Below, one piece after another: positions 32,011 to 41,265 of a DNA stretch of 64,000 nt. Position 1 is the first letter of the stretch. Each line of letters opens with the position of its first letter. The position numbers were made by a program, and so were the translations under genes. The stretch comes from an uncultured SAR86 cluster bacterium (lineage in GTDB: Bacteria > Pseudomonadota > Gammaproteobacteria > Magnimaribacterales > AG-339-G14): contig CACEVU010000006.1 of assembly GCA_902563105.1 (NCBI GenBank), positions 1 through 64,000 on the forward strand. The letters run 5' to 3'. The notes below the pieces were generated by a model. It searched no databases and had not been told where the DNA came from. It saw only the letters and a program-made list of their open reading frames with translations.

Positions 32011-32677
32011 TTTTGGTAAGAATATTTAAAGCTTCTGCAGCCGCATGTTGCTCAGCGATTTTTTTACTTTTTCCTTCGCCTCTTCCAGAAATATTAAAGT
32101 TAGGAAGACGCACTTCAGAAATAAAAGTCAACGATCCGTTACGATCACTTTCTGTGGTGACATAATTTGGTAAAGCTTCATTTGAAGCTTGCAAAAATTC
32201 TTGAAGCAATGTTTTTGAATCTTTTTGCTCATTGGACATCAGAGACGAAAAATCAATATTCAAAATAGATAAAGTGATTTTCTTAGCCATTTCAAAATCC
32301 GAATCTAAAAAAATGGCTCCAATGATAGCTTCTAGAGTATTTCCTACAATTATTTCAGTTAAGTTTTGATTATTTTCTAAAGCTGGACCTGCCTTTAGAT
32401 GTTGATCTAAATCAACTTTTAACCCAATTTTACTCAAAGCTGAACGGCTGACAATTTTAGAACGAAAAATACTAAGTTTGCCTTCATCAAGTGTTTTTTC
32501 TTTTGAAATCAATAATTCAGAAACAACCAAAGAGATCACGGCATCTCCTAAAAATTCCAACCTCTCATTATTGAAATTATTATCAAAGCTCTTATGCGTT
32601 AGAGCCTCGCTTAAAAGAGAATTATTATTAAATTTGTATCCTATAGATTCTTCCAGATTGACAAGATTGTTATTCAT
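32000..32677 (-). CDS. rnc: Ribonuclease III
   Basis: 225-aa double-strand RNA endonuclease processing rRNA precursors. The catalytic signature NERLEFLGDAVISLVVSELL (about 37-56) carries the metal ligands, with a further acid in GNTLEAIIGAIFLD (about 112-125). The C-terminal dsRNA-binding domain ends with GRGEGKSKKIAEQHAAAEAL. It overlaps the lepB stop by 4 bp. Confidence 0.95.
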   Translation of the reverse strand: MNNNLVNLEESIGYKFNNNSLLSEALTHKSFDNNFNNERLEFLGDAVISLVVSELLISKEKTLDEGKLSIFRSKIVSRSALSKIGLKVDLDQHLKAGPALENNQNLTEIIVGNTLEAIIGAIFLDSDFEMAKKITLSILNIDFSSLMSNEQKDSKTLLQEFLQASNEALPNYVTTESDRNGSLTFISEVRLPNFNISGRGEGKSKKIAEQHAAAEALNILTKNDK

Positions 32678-33654
32678 TTTAAAAACTTATTTTTAGAAAA
32701 TGATGGTAAACACGTCAAGCATTCCCAATGCATCCAGATTAAATATGGTTTGCCTACCACGTTTTGCTTTGGAACAAAGCCCCAACTTCGACTGTCAGCA
32801 CTATTATCTCTGTTATCTCCTAAAACAAAGTAATGCCCTTCGGGCACTATCCACTTTTGTTCTGAACCGAATGTAAGTTGATTCCTATAATTTTCTAAAA
32901 TTCTTATTGAATATGAGGCTTCCCCAATCGTTTCTGAAATTAATATTTCCTCACCATCTGAAGATATAAACTCTCTTTTGACCTTTTTACCATTGATAAT
33001 TAGCTCTTTATTTTTGTAAATCACTTCATCCCCTTCTTTAGCAATTAATCTTTTTACAAAAGTTAAGCCTAGAGGTGTGCAAGCTTCACTGTATCGTTGC
33101 CATAAATATTCTTGAGAATTATTGAAATCACTTTCAGGATAGGCTTTTTGAATTGAAGATGAACAAATTGTATGTTCTGGGATGAAAGCAACCATTTCGC
33201 CAATTTTTGGATCCGTCACATTTACAAGAGTTGATTTTCCTACAGGATTTTTCAAACCATAAGAAAATTTGTCTACTAAGAGAAAGTCACCCACTTGTAT
33301 TTGAGGAATCATAGACTCAGTGGGAATTTGAAAAGGTTCATAAATAAATGACCTAAAAATTGTGATTGCAAAAAGAATTAAGAAAAAAGAGCGTGCCTCT
33401 TTTTGTAGTTTAGAAATATCTGTTTGTCTAGAAATAATCCAAATAAGCAAAGATATAATCGTCAAGCCTACGAGGATGTAACCAAAATTTATGTTTAGCC
33501 TAAAAACTGCATATAAAGCAATCAAAGGGAAAGGGAAAGATATAGTGCTTATAGTTTTGGAAAATTTGCCCTTTAATTTTTTTTCCGAATAAACCCAAGC
33601 CAGAAACAAAATCGAAATGATGATCGTCGATGCGATTAATAACAATTCATACAT
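32674..33654 (-). CDS. lepB: Signal peptidase I
   Basis: 326-aa membrane protease that removes signal peptides from exported proteins. Two or three N-terminal transmembrane helices are followed by box B with the catalytic Ser in QIPTESMIPQIQVGDFLLVDK (PTESM instead of the common PSGSM), box D with the catalytic Lys in FVKRLIAKEGDEV, and box E GDNRDNSADSRSWGFVP. Between lepA and rnc, as in E. coli. Confidence 0.94.
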   Translation of the reverse strand: MYELLLIASTIIISILFLAWVYSEKKLKGKFSKTISTISFPFPLIALYAVFRLNINFGYILVGLTIISLLIWIISRQTDISKLQKEARSFFLILFAITIFRSFIYEPFQIPTESMIPQIQVGDFLLVDKFSYGLKNPVGKSTLVNVTDPKIGEMVAFIPEHTICSSSIQKAYPESDFNNSQEYLWQRYSEACTPLGLTFVKRLIAKEGDEVIYKNKELIINGKKVKREFISSDGEEILISETIGEASYSIRILENYRNQLTFGSEQKWIVPEGHYFVLGDNRDNSADSRSWGFVPKQNVVGKPYLIWMHWECLTCLPSFSKNKFLK

Positions 33655-33656
33655 AA

Positions 33657-35456
33657 TTATTTACTTACTTTAAGTACTGACAAAAATGCTTCTTGAGGCA
33701 CATCAATTTTTCCTATTTGTCTCATTTTTTTCTTTCCAGCTTTTTGCTTCTCAAGAAGCTTTTTCTTTCTTGTCACGTCTCCACCGTAAAGTTTTGCAGT
33801 GACGTCTTTTCTGTAAGCTTTTACGGTTTCTCTAGAAATAATTTTATTGCCAATAGCTGCTTGAATTGCTACGTCATACATCTGTCTAGGGATGACTTCT
33901 CTAAGTGCTTTCGTGAGCTCTCTTCCCCTGTAATCTGCTTTTGAGCGATGAACCATGAAATTTAGGGCATCAACTTTTTCACCATTTAGTAAAATGTCTA
34001 TTCTAGCAATGTTACTTTGTTCAAATCTTGTGAAATCATAATCCAAAGAAGCATAGCCCTTACTAGTGGATTTCAATTTATCAAAAAAATCTAAAACAAT
34101 TTCATTCATTGGCATTTCATAGACTAATTCTATTTGTCCGCCAACATATCTTAAAGATTTTTGGCTGCCTCGCCTTTCTACGCATAAGGAAATTACATTT
34201 CCGACGTAATCTTCAGGAACCAATATAGTCGCCAAAGCTATTGGCTCCCGGACTTCTTCTATTGAACTAGGATCAGGATATTTACTAGGATTTTCAATTT
34301 CTATGACATTGCCATTATTTAATAGAATTTCATAGACAACTGTTGGTGCTGTTGCTAGAAGCTCGATACCATGTTCTCTTTGTAACCTTTCTATAATAAT
34401 TTCCATGTGTAAAGTACCAAGAAATCCGCATCTGAATCCAGAACCTAATGCTTGAGATTGCTCGGGCTCAAATTGAAGTGCGGCGTCATTGAGAGCCAGT
34501 TTTTCTAACGATTCTCTAAAGGATTCAAATTCTCCAGAATCAAGAGGATACAAAGCAGCAAAAACTTGCGGCTTGATCGGTTTAAATCCGGGCAAGAAAT
34601 TATTTTTTTCGGGCAAAACAATAGTATCTCCTACTGGCGCTCCTTTGATGCTCCTTACTCCAGCACAAATAAATCCCACTTCTCCAGCGCACAAACTTTT
34701 TTTCTCTAGTCTTTTAGGAGTGAACACTCCGAGCTTTTCTACCAAGTGAATGTTGTTGTTTGAAGAAAATTTAATTTTACTACCAACGCTTATTTCACCA
34801 TTAACTACTCTGACCAAAGACACAATTCCCAAATATTGATCGAACCAAGAATCAATAATTAGTGCTTGCAAAGAGTCCTCAAAAGAACCCTCAGGAGCTG
34901 GAATTTCTATTATTATTTTTTCCAAAAGCTCTTTAACTCCAAGACCGTCTTTTGCACTTATTTCAGGTGCGTCTTTTGCCTCAATACCAATAATTTCTTC
35001 GATCTCTTGTTTCACTCGTTCTGGATCAGATTGCTTAAGATCAATTTTATTTAAAACTGGAAATATTGTAAGGCCTTGTTCAATGGCGTTGTAACAGGTT
35101 GAAAGAGTTTGGGCCTCAACTCCTTGAGAAGCATCAACCAATAATATCGCTCCTTCGCAAGCAGCAAGAGACCTTGACACTTCGTAAGCAAAATCAACAT
35201 GTCCAGGAGTATCTATGAGATTTATTTGATAGGTTTTATTTTCAAGAGAGTGCTCTAAGTAAACCGATTGAGCTTTAATAGTGATGCCTCTTTCTCTTTC
35301 CAAATCTAGGGAATCTAAAACTTGATTTTGCATCTCACGCTCAGTCAAGCCGCCACAGATTTCTATGAGGCGGTCTGCAAGCGTAGATTTGCCATGATCT
35401 ATATGAGCAATGATGCAGAAATTTCTAATCTGATTTATTAAAGCCTGGCTGGACAT
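33657..35456 (-). CDS. lepA: Elongation factor 4 (LepA)
   Basis: 599-aa ribosome-associated GTPase implicated in translation initiation and elongation-quality steps. The G domain opens with [20 protein letters not shown] and [23 protein letters not shown]; the LepA-specific C-terminal domain ends [23 protein letters not shown]. The full expected length is present. Follows the MucD-like protease gene by 14 bp. Confidence 0.97.
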   Translation of the reverse strand: MSSQALINQIRNFCIIAHIDHGKSTLADRLIEICGGLTEREMQNQVLDSLDLERERGITIKAQSVYLEHSLENKTYQINLIDTPGHVDFAYEVSRSLAACEGAILLVDASQGVEAQTLSTCYNAIEQGLTIFPVLNKIDLKQSDPERVKQEIEEIIGIEAKDAPEISAKDGLGVKELLEKIIIEIPAPEGSFEDSLQALIIDSWFDQYLGIVSLVRVVNGEISVGSKIKFSSNNNIHLVEKLGVFTPKRLEKKSLCAGEVGFICAGVRSIKGAPVGDTIVLPEKNNFLPGFKPIKPQVFAALYPLDSGEFESFRESLEKLALNDAALQFEPEQSQALGSGFRCGFLGTLHMEIIIERLQREHGIELLATAPTVVYEILLNNGNVIEIENPSKYPDPSSIEEVREPIALATILVPEDYVGNVISLCVERRGSQKSLRYVGGQIELVYEMPMNEIVLDFFDKLKSTSKGYASLDYDFTRFEQSNIARIDILLNGEKVDALNFMVHRSKADYRGRELTKALREVIPRQMYDVAIQAAIGNKIISRETVKAYRKDVTAKLYGGDVTRKKKLLEKQKAGKKKMRQIGKIDVPQEAFLSVLKVSK

Positions 35457-35470
35457 TCGGGCATTATGTC

Positions 35471-36886
35471 CTATTTTGGAATTTTAATGGTAAGAAAAGA
35501 CCCGTTGTTATCTCTAATAATTCTTATCGCAATAGTCGAACCTTTTTTTAGATTCTTTAAAATTTTCTCGAAATCTTTGATGTTTTTTACATCTTTGAAC
35601 TGAATTTTATCTAAGATGTCTCCTCTTCGTATTCCAGCTTCAGATGCTGGTCCAGGGCTGACATCAGAAATCACTAAGCCTGTTTCTTGACCTAGCTGCT
35701 TTCTTTCCTCAGCAGAAAGTGATGATATTTCTTTTACGGTAAAGCCTAAGATATTACCATTATCTTCTTTTTTATCCTCAGTGGTATCCTGGGTAATTTT
35801 TTCATCTAACTTCCCAATTTTTACGGGAACAATAATTTTTTTGCCATCTCTAAAAATTGTCGCCTTTACATTTTTTTCAGGAGGTATCCTTCCAACAACT
35901 AATGGCAAATCTCCAGAATAAACAATTTGCTGTCCATTAAAATCAGTTATAACATCGCCGTTTTTCAAACCCGCCTTTTCTGCAGGACTGTCTTTTAAAA
36001 CACTTCCTATTAGTGCTCCTCTTGGAACATCTAGGCCGAATGAATCAGCTAAATCTTTTGTGACTTCTTGGACCGCGACTCCGAGCCAGCCTCGAGAGAC
36101 AAGACCGAACTCTTTTAATTGGCTTACAATTTCTTCGGCATAATTTATTGGGATGGTAAATGATATTCCCATATATCCACCTCTATTTGAATAAATCATG
36201 GCATTTATTCCAATAACTTCGCCTTTAAGATTGAATAATGGTCCACCTGAATTTCCTGGATTTATTGCTACATCAGATTGAATAAATGGAATGTATGAAG
36301 TGCTTTGTCCCGGAACACTTCTTGCCTTGGCACTGACTATACCTGCTGTAACTGTAGAATTTAATCGATAAGGAGAACCTATAGCCATTACCCAATCTCC
36401 TACTCTAACTTTTTCAGAATTACCCAAATTAAGAAAAGGAAGGTTTTCGTCGGTCTCAACCTTAAGAAGGGCAACATCAGATTTTTTATCAGAACCAATA
36501 ATTTCTGCTGAAAATTCTCTTCTATCTTGAAGACTAACAATTACTTCTGCCGCATCTTCAACGACATGATGGTTGGTTAATATATAACCATCCTCAGAAA
36601 TTATAAATCCAGAGCCTCCAGTGGCTACTTTTCTTTCTCGATTGGGAGGATTATAAGGTGAGCCAAAGAACTCATCAAAAAAAGGATCATTAAATGGTCC
36701 CCTTCTCATCTCCCCTCTAGCCGGAGATTTTATTACTTTCGTAACGCTAACGTTTACAACAGATGGCATAACTTTTTCGGCAAGCGAAGAAAAATTTGGT
36801 AGTTCGGAAAGGTTTTGGTTAATTTGACTAAAACCAAAATTTGTTAATATGGTAAAAACAAAAAAAGTAAAAAATCTTTTTTTCAT
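35471..36886 (-). CDS. mucD: DegP/MucD-type periplasmic serine protease
   Basis: 471 aa with a signal peptide ([20 protein letters not shown]). Trypsin-like domain: catalytic His in [11 protein letters not shown], Asp in SDVALLKV and Ser in [11 protein letters not shown]. Two PDZ domains follow ([12 protein letters not shown] from about 265 and a second from about 375, [21 protein letters not shown]). It degrades or refolds misfolded envelope proteins. Its place after the anti-sigma gene matches the algU-muc clusters of Pseudomonas (mucD) rather than the E. coli arrangement. Confidence 0.92.
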   Translation of the reverse strand: MKKRFFTFFVFTILTNFGFSQINQNLSELPNFSSLAEKVMPSVVNVSVTKVIKSPARGEMRRGPFNDPFFDEFFGSPYNPPNRERKVATGGSGFIISEDGYILTNHHVVEDAAEVIVSLQDRREFSAEIIGSDKKSDVALLKVETDENLPFLNLGNSEKVRVGDWVMAIGSPYRLNSTVTAGIVSAKARSVPGQSTSYIPFIQSDVAINPGNSGGPLFNLKGEVIGINAMIYSNRGGYMGISFTIPINYAEEIVSQLKEFGLVSRGWLGVAVQEVTKDLADSFGLDVPRGALIGSVLKDSPAEKAGLKNGDVITDFNGQQIVYSGDLPLVVGRIPPEKNVKATIFRDGKKIIVPVKIGKLDEKITQDTTEDKKEDNGNILGFTVKEISSLSAEERKQLGQETGLVISDVSPGPASEAGIRRGDILDKIQFKDVKNIKDFEKILKNLKKGSTIAIRIIRDNNGSFLTIKIPK

Positions 36887-36905
36887 GCAGTGTTTGTTTA
36901 TTGAT

Positions 36906-37595
36906 TTATTCTAAAAAAAGATTGGATATATTGATCAACCTTTCATTTGTTAATTTATCACTAGAGAGGTTAATAATCATTGGCTTATCACCTTTCTTCA
37001 TATTGATAGTAATTCCATCTGATACTGAGGAAAGTTTTATGTTCTTTGAATTGTCTTTGAGAAAAAACTTTAATTTCAAATTAGCGTTAGATCCATTTAT
37101 TCCGTAGTTAGCTTCGATTTGATTATTGGAAATATATTTGTAGTTACGCAAATTACCGTCAAAATTCTTTGCAAAGTCATCAAGGATTACCGGATTTATG
37201 GTTGAGACTAGGGTTTTGGGAGCTGCGGTTTGAAGAAAAGATTGTGATGGTTGAGAGGAGAAATCGAAAAATAAAAAAGAAAAAGTAAAACAAAGGCCAA
37301 AAAGAAAGGAGCAAGTCCTCATATAGGGCATTTTTACCCAACTCAAATGAGGATAATAATGTTTTGTTATGGCTGTATGTTTTGGAGTTTGAAGTTCGTT
37401 TTGTATTTTTGAGGAGAGGTCAAGGTGGGGCAGTAAAAGTTCTCTTCGAAGCGCTGATCTATGTTTATTCATTTCAAGCCAACGCTTCTTGATATGAGGC
37501 TTGGTAGAAATATCTTCTACAAGTCTTCTAGTCTCAAATTCAGATGCCTCGCCATCTAAAAGTAAAGATAATCTTTGGTTTAAAGTTGATTCCAT
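36906..37595 (-). CDS. rseA: Anti-sigma-E factor RseA/MucA-like
   Basis: 229-aa single-pass membrane protein. The N-terminal cytoplasmic part LNQRLSLLLDGEASEFETRRLVEDISTKP (about 5-33) is the RseA sigma-binding domain; a hydrophobic span at about 95-111 (TCSFLFGLCFTFSFLFF) crosses the membrane, and the remainder is periplasmic. It holds RpoE inactive until regulated proteolysis. It starts 1 bp after rpoE. No rseB/mucB or rseC gene follows. Confidence 0.85.
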   Translation of the reverse strand: MESTLNQRLSLLLDGEASEFETRRLVEDISTKPHIKKRWLEMNKHRSALRRELLLPHLDLSSKIQNELQTPKHTAITKHYYPHLSWVKMPYMRTCSFLFGLCFTFSFLFFDFSSQPSQSFLQTAAPKTLVSTINPVILDDFAKNFDGNLRNYKYISNNQIEANYGINGSNANLKLKFFLKDNSKNIKLSSVSDGITINMKKGDKPMIINLSSDKLTNERLINISNLFLE

Positions 37596-37596
37596 A

Positions 37597-38172
37597 TTAA
37601 TTACTCCAGGTCTTAGACAATCCTAACCTTGAAAAAGTTTCGTTGATGAGCTCCCTTCCTTTAAAGATCCTTGATCTAACAGTTCCAATTGGACAATTTT
37701 GGACTTTTGCTATTTCTTCGTAACTTAATCCATCATATTCTCTAAGCGATAGAGTAGATCTAATCTCATCAGGAAGATTTTGAAATGCTTGATTTATTGC
37801 ATCTTTCATTTCCTCAGCCACTAATAATGTCTCTGGGTTGTCTGAATTCAGAGAAATATCAGACAAAGCACTGTCAAGAATATCTTCATTGTAAGTTTCT
37901 GCCCCTCTGGCTTTGTTAGAGAAGTAATTTTTTGCAGTATTAATAGCAATTCTGTAAATCCAAGTATAAAAGGAACTGTCGCCTCTAAACTTCTCAATGT
38001 TTTTGAAAGCTTTGACAAAAGCTTCTTGAGCAATATCCTCCGATAACTCTAAATCTTTACAAAATTTAAAAACAGAATAAACAAGTCTATCTTGATATTT
38101 AATCACAAGAATATCGAAGGCTTTTACATCCCCTTTTCTAACTAAATTTATTACATTTATATCGTTTTCCAT
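37597..38172 (-). CDS. rpoE: RNA polymerase sigma-E factor (RpoE/AlgU)
   Basis: 191-aa ECF sigma factor for the envelope stress response. Region 2 is seen in VFKFCKDLELSEDIAQEAFVKAF and FRGDSSFYTWIYRIAINTAKNYF; region 4 in LSLREYDGLSYEEIAKVQNCPIGTVRSRIFKGRELI. Identity to the RpoE/AlgU group is clear. A sigma-E-type promoter lies immediately upstream, so it is probably autoregulated. It heads an operon running to uppP with no gap above about 20 bp. Confidence 0.94.
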   Translation of the reverse strand: MENDINVINLVRKGDVKAFDILVIKYQDRLVYSVFKFCKDLELSEDIAQEAFVKAFKNIEKFRGDSSFYTWIYRIAINTAKNYFSNKARGAETYNEDILDSALSDISLNSDNPETLLVAEEMKDAINQAFQNLPDEIRSTLSLREYDGLSYEEIAKVQNCPIGTVRSRIFKGRELINETFSRLGLSKTWSN

Positions 38173-38183
38173 GTCTCAAGTTG

Positions 38184-38211
38184 TTTAGACATGCGTATTG
38201 TCCACAAGTTC
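38184..38211 (-). promoter_or_regulatory. Sigma-E-dependent promoter of rpoE
   Basis: On the minus strand GAACTT (38206-38211), a 16-nt spacer and TCTAAA (38184-38189). This agrees with the sigma-E consensus (GGAACTT / TCTGA or TCTAA). Transcription would start only about 5 nt before the rpoE ATG. Confidence 0.8.
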
Positions 38212-38213
38212 AG

Positions 38214-38462
38214 CTAAATTTCACTAAAAAAATGCATAATATCTTCAAATATTTCCTTTAAATCTTCTGGATAGTCCTTTTTCTTATAAATTATAATGTC
38301 AGCAAGTGAAACATCGTCTATCTCGAAAAGCTCAAAAAGCTGCTCTACCTTTGTTTCGTTCAAAGAAAGAAAATTTTTTTCTACAAAAGGAACAAGAATT
38401 TTGTCTAACTCGTTCAATCCTCTTCTAGCTTTAAATTTGGCTTTATTTAATAGTTCGCTCAC
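38214..38462 (-). CDS. sdhE: FAD assembly factor SdhE
   Basis: 82-aa helical protein helping covalent flavin attachment to succinate dehydrogenase. The family start KARRGLNELDKILVPFVEKNF contains the conserved RGxxE motif that contacts the flavoprotein. Size is typical (about 88 aa in E. coli). It diverges from ygfZ, the same pairing as in E. coli. Confidence 0.88.
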   Translation of the reverse strand: MSELLNKAKFKARRGLNELDKILVPFVEKNFLSLNETKVEQLFELFEIDDVSLADIIIYKKKDYPEDLKEIFEDIMHFFSEI

Positions 38463-38500
38463 GGAAAGAATTATATAATGACATTTAATTTAAAAATCAT

Positions 38501-39172
38501 ATGAATTTTTCTATTAATCATGTTTTTTTGAGAATTGAAGGTTCTCAGGCTGATGAATTTTTACAAGGCCAAATTACTGTCGATACCAATAAGGTAATTG
38601 AAGAAGAATTTATTCCTTCTTGCGTTTGCTCAAACAAAGGAAGAGTTATTTCTACATTTTGGATAAAAAGAAATGAAAGAGGGTTTGAAATAGCCCTTTT
38701 GGATGAATTGAGAATAGATTTTCAGAACCATATGGAGAAATATATTCCTTTTTTTGATGCTGAGATTAAAATGGTTGAAGATAAAAATAATATGAATCCT
38801 TTTTCTTCATCAGAATGGATGAAATTTCTTATTAAGTTAAATATCGTTGAAATAAATAAGAATATTTCTGCGAAATTCACCCCTCATGAACTTAATTATC
38901 ACTTAAATGGAATCGTGGATTTTTCAAAAGGTTGTTTCAACGGGCAAGAAGTAATAGCTCGCATGGAATATAGAGGTAAACTTAAATTTGCTCTAAAAAC
39001 TTCTAATGATTTACCTGAGATATCATCGGCGTCATTGATCACTAATAAAGATGGCAAAAAGATAGGTGAAATTTTATCTAAAGTTGGAAGGAGCGGCTTT
39101 ATTTATTTTAAAAATCAAGAAGATTCTGATAAACCTTTTTATTTATCAGGCGAAGAAGTAAAAATATCTTAA
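38501..39172 (+). CDS. ygfZ: tRNA-modifying / folate-binding protein YgfZ (short form)
   Basis: 223 aa against about 326 in E. coli. YgfZ binds tetrahydrofolate and supports some iron-sulfur enzymes such as MiaB. The N-terminal part (FLQGQITVDTNKV) and the diagnostic KGCFNGQEVIARMEYRG near residue 143 are intact, with the conserved cysteine. The shortening lies mainly in the C-terminal beta-barrel and the middle of the protein, and there is no sign of a frameshift. Convergent with ung 3 bp away. Confidence 0.88.
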   Translation: MNFSINHVFLRIEGSQADEFLQGQITVDTNKVIEEEFIPSCVCSNKGRVISTFWIKRNERGFEIALLDELRIDFQNHMEKYIPFFDAEIKMVEDKNNMNPFSSSEWMKFLIKLNIVEINKNISAKFTPHELNYHLNGIVDFSKGCFNGQEVIARMEYRGKLKFALKTSNDLPEISSASLITNKDGKKIGEILSKVGRSGFIYFKNQEDSDKPFYLSGEEVKIS

Positions 39173-39175
39173 AGA

Positions 39176-39844
39176 CTAAAGTTTCCAATCAATTTCTTTA
39201 ATATTATTTTCTTTTAAATATTTATTACACTTGGAAAATGGTTTTGAACCAAAAAAACCTTTGTGAGCAGACAGCGGAGATGGATGTGGAGAAGAAATTA
39301 CAAGATGTTTTGAAGAAGCAATTAAGGGATTTTTTGTTTGAGCATAGGCACCCCATAAAATAAAAACTAAATTTACTTTTTCTTTACTTAAAACTCTAAT
39401 TATTTCATCTGTAAATACTTCCCAACCTATATCTTTATGAGATCCTGCTGAACCAGGCTCTACAGTAAGAATTGAATTAAGCAAAAGCACACCTTGTTTG
39501 GCCCAGGATTCAAGATTTCCGTTAATGGGAACAGAAAATCCTAGATCTGAAGAATATTCTTTGAAAATGTTTATTAATGATGGGGGAATCTTAATGTTTT
39601 GATCAACAGAAAAAGCCAAACCATTAGCCTGTTTGTAACCATGATAAGGATCTTGACCAAGTATCACAACTTTTAAATTTTCAAAGGATGTCAGCTCAAA
39701 GGCTCTAAAAATTTTTTTTCGAGCCGGATAAATAGTCTTTTGTGAATTTGAGATTTTAGTAAGTTTACTCCTTATAGGATCAAGAATGGATTTTAATCCA
39801 TAATCTTCAGTGATTTTTTTCCAAGACGTAGGTCCCTTTTGCAT
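39176..39844 (-). CDS. ung: Uracil-DNA glycosylase
   Basis: 222-aa family-1 UDG removing uracil from DNA. The catalytic water-activating loop VVILGQDPYHGYKQANGLAFSV (about 58-79) and the DNA-intercalating loop SSPHPSPLSAHKGFFGSKPF (about 182) are both intact. Length matches E. coli (229). It diverges from the OYE gene across a 327-bp spacer containing DnaA boxes. Confidence 0.96.
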   Translation of the reverse strand: MQKGPTSWKKITEDYGLKSILDPIRSKLTKISNSQKTIYPARKKIFRAFELTSFENLKVVILGQDPYHGYKQANGLAFSVDQNIKIPPSLINIFKEYSSDLGFSVPINGNLESWAKQGVLLLNSILTVEPGSAGSHKDIGWEVFTDEIIRVLSKEKVNLVFILWGAYAQTKNPLIASSKHLVISSPHPSPLSAHKGFFGSKPFSKCNKYLKENNIKEIDWKL

Positions 39845-39874
39845 GAAAAGAATCTTATCAAATTCTTATTTTTT

Positions 39875-39909
39875 TTATCCACAGAATCTGTGGATAACTC
39901 TCTGGATAA
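39875..39909. promoter_or_regulatory. DnaA-box inverted repeat
   Basis: TTATCCACAGA-A-TCTGTGGATAA (39875-39897): two perfect DnaA boxes (TTATCCACA) facing each other as an 11-bp inverted repeat, with a third near-match TCTGGATAA at 39901-39909 (one mismatch). The following 90 bp are AT-rich. This lies in the 327-bp spacer between ung and OYE, which holds no ORF I can support. An RNA hairpin function for the repeat is possible, but the match to the DnaA consensus is exact. Confidence 0.65.
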
Positions 39910-39958
39910 AATAATCTGCATCATCTTAAGCCTATTATTAGAAGTGTTTTATACAAAA

Positions 39959-39975
39959 TGGTTAAATTTTAACCA
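39959..39975. repeat. 8-bp inverted repeat in the ung-OYE spacer
   Basis: TGGTTAAA-T-TTTAACCA is a perfect 8-bp inverted repeat around one base, about 200 bp upstream of the OYE ATG. It could be a regulator operator; no following T-run suggests a terminator. Confidence 0.35.
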
Positions 39976-40171
39976 CTTTATTTTTATCTTATAAAATCAA
40001 TAGCTTACGGATTCTATCTGTTTGCACTGCAATAAAGCATATCATCGAAACTAAATTGATTCATTTGAAGAAAAGACTAAAATTTTGTGTGTAACTCGAA
40101 TAAAAGTTACTATAAAAAATATTTTTATTCCTAATGGATCTTATAATCAGATACTAATTAGAGAGGTATTT

Positions 40172-41263
40172 ATGGAAGCTTTATTTAAACCAATAAAAAT
40201 CAATGACTTAATTGTGCCAAATAGGATTGCTATGGCGCCCATGACAAGGAGTATGTCTCCAGATGGGATACCAACAGACACAAATCTCGAGTATTACAAA
40301 AGAAGAGCTGCAGCAGAAGTTGGTATGATCATTACAGAGGGTGTAGAAGTATCTCATCCTGCTTCAAGTGGTTATCCTAATGTTCCTAACTTAAGGGAAA
40401 CATCTCACGATGGCTGGAAAAAATTAATTTCAGCTGTTCAAAATGAAGGTTCTACAATTTTTTGTCAACTTTGGCATGTTGGCGGCATCAGAAAGCCTGG
40501 TCAACCGCCAAATCCTGAGGTGCCAGGTTATACGCCTTCTGGTTTGGTTAAAAAAGATAAGAAAGTTGCTTATGAGATGACAGAAAATGATGTTGAAGAC
40601 TTGATTCAAAATTATGTCAAAGACATTGAAATAATAAAGTCACTTGGTTTTGATGGTGTTGAACTTCATGGAGCACATGGATACATGATTGATCAGTTTT
40701 TTTGGAAAGACACAAATATCAGAAAAGACCAATTTGGAAAAGAATCAGATTTAAGAACAAAATTTGTTTGCGAAATTGTTTCACGAGCTAGAAAGCTTGT
40801 TGGAAAGAACTATCCAATAATGCTGAGATTTTCTCAATGGAAGCAACAAGATTATGAAGCAAGATTAGCCCCCTCTCCGAAGAGCTTAGAGACTTTTCTA
40901 GGGCCTATTTCAGATGCTGGAGTTGACATGTTTCACGCTAGTACAAGAAGGTACTGGGAGCCAGAATTCGAAGGATCTGATTTAAATCTAGCTGGCTGGA
41001 CAAAAAAGATCACTAATAAACCAACTATTACCGTTGGGAGTGTAGGTTTAGATTCAGATTTTATTGGTCTTTATGTTGGTAAAGATCAAGCAAATACTTC
41101 TCCGATTAATAAACTAATAGAAATGTTTGATCGAGATGAATTTGACATGGTTGCTGTGGGCAGGGCTTTGTTATCAGATCCAGAATGGGTTTTAAAGGTC
41201 AAGGAAGGCAAAGAAGACCAAATAATTGGTTTCACTAAAGAATATGTCGAAAAATATTTTTGA
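40172..41263 (+). CDS. NADH:flavin oxidoreductase, Old Yellow Enzyme family
   Basis: 363-aa FMN TIM-barrel ene-reductase (NemA/XenB-like) that reduces activated C=C bonds or nitro groups with NAD(P)H. FMN and active-site features: NRIAMAPMTRSMSPDGIPT (about 22-40), FCQLWHVGG, the GFDGVELHGAHGYMIDQFF segment (about 170) and FDMVAVGRALLSDPEW near the end. The track start at 40085 adds 29 residues; the ATG at 40172 after GAGAGG is better. The physiological substrate is unknown. Confidence 0.9.
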   Translation: MEALFKPIKINDLIVPNRIAMAPMTRSMSPDGIPTDTNLEYYKRRAAAEVGMIITEGVEVSHPASSGYPNVPNLRETSHDGWKKLISAVQNEGSTIFCQLWHVGGIRKPGQPPNPEVPGYTPSGLVKKDKKVAYEMTENDVEDLIQNYVKDIEIIKSLGFDGVELHGAHGYMIDQFFWKDTNIRKDQFGKESDLRTKFVCEIVSRARKLVGKNYPIMLRFSQWKQQDYEARLAPSPKSLETFLGPISDAGVDMFHASTRRYWEPEFEGSDLNLAGWTKKITNKPTITVGSVGLDSDFIGLYVGKDQANTSPINKLIEMFDRDEFDMVAVGRALLSDPEWVLKVKEGKEDQIIGFTKEYVEKYF

Positions 41264-41265
41264 GC

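Noticed and set aside
39875-39975. Calling the DnaA-box cluster the chromosomal oriC
   Set aside because: No dnaA, dnaN, mnmG or parAB genes flank it, and gene orientation does not switch clearly here; only a DnaA-binding site is supported.
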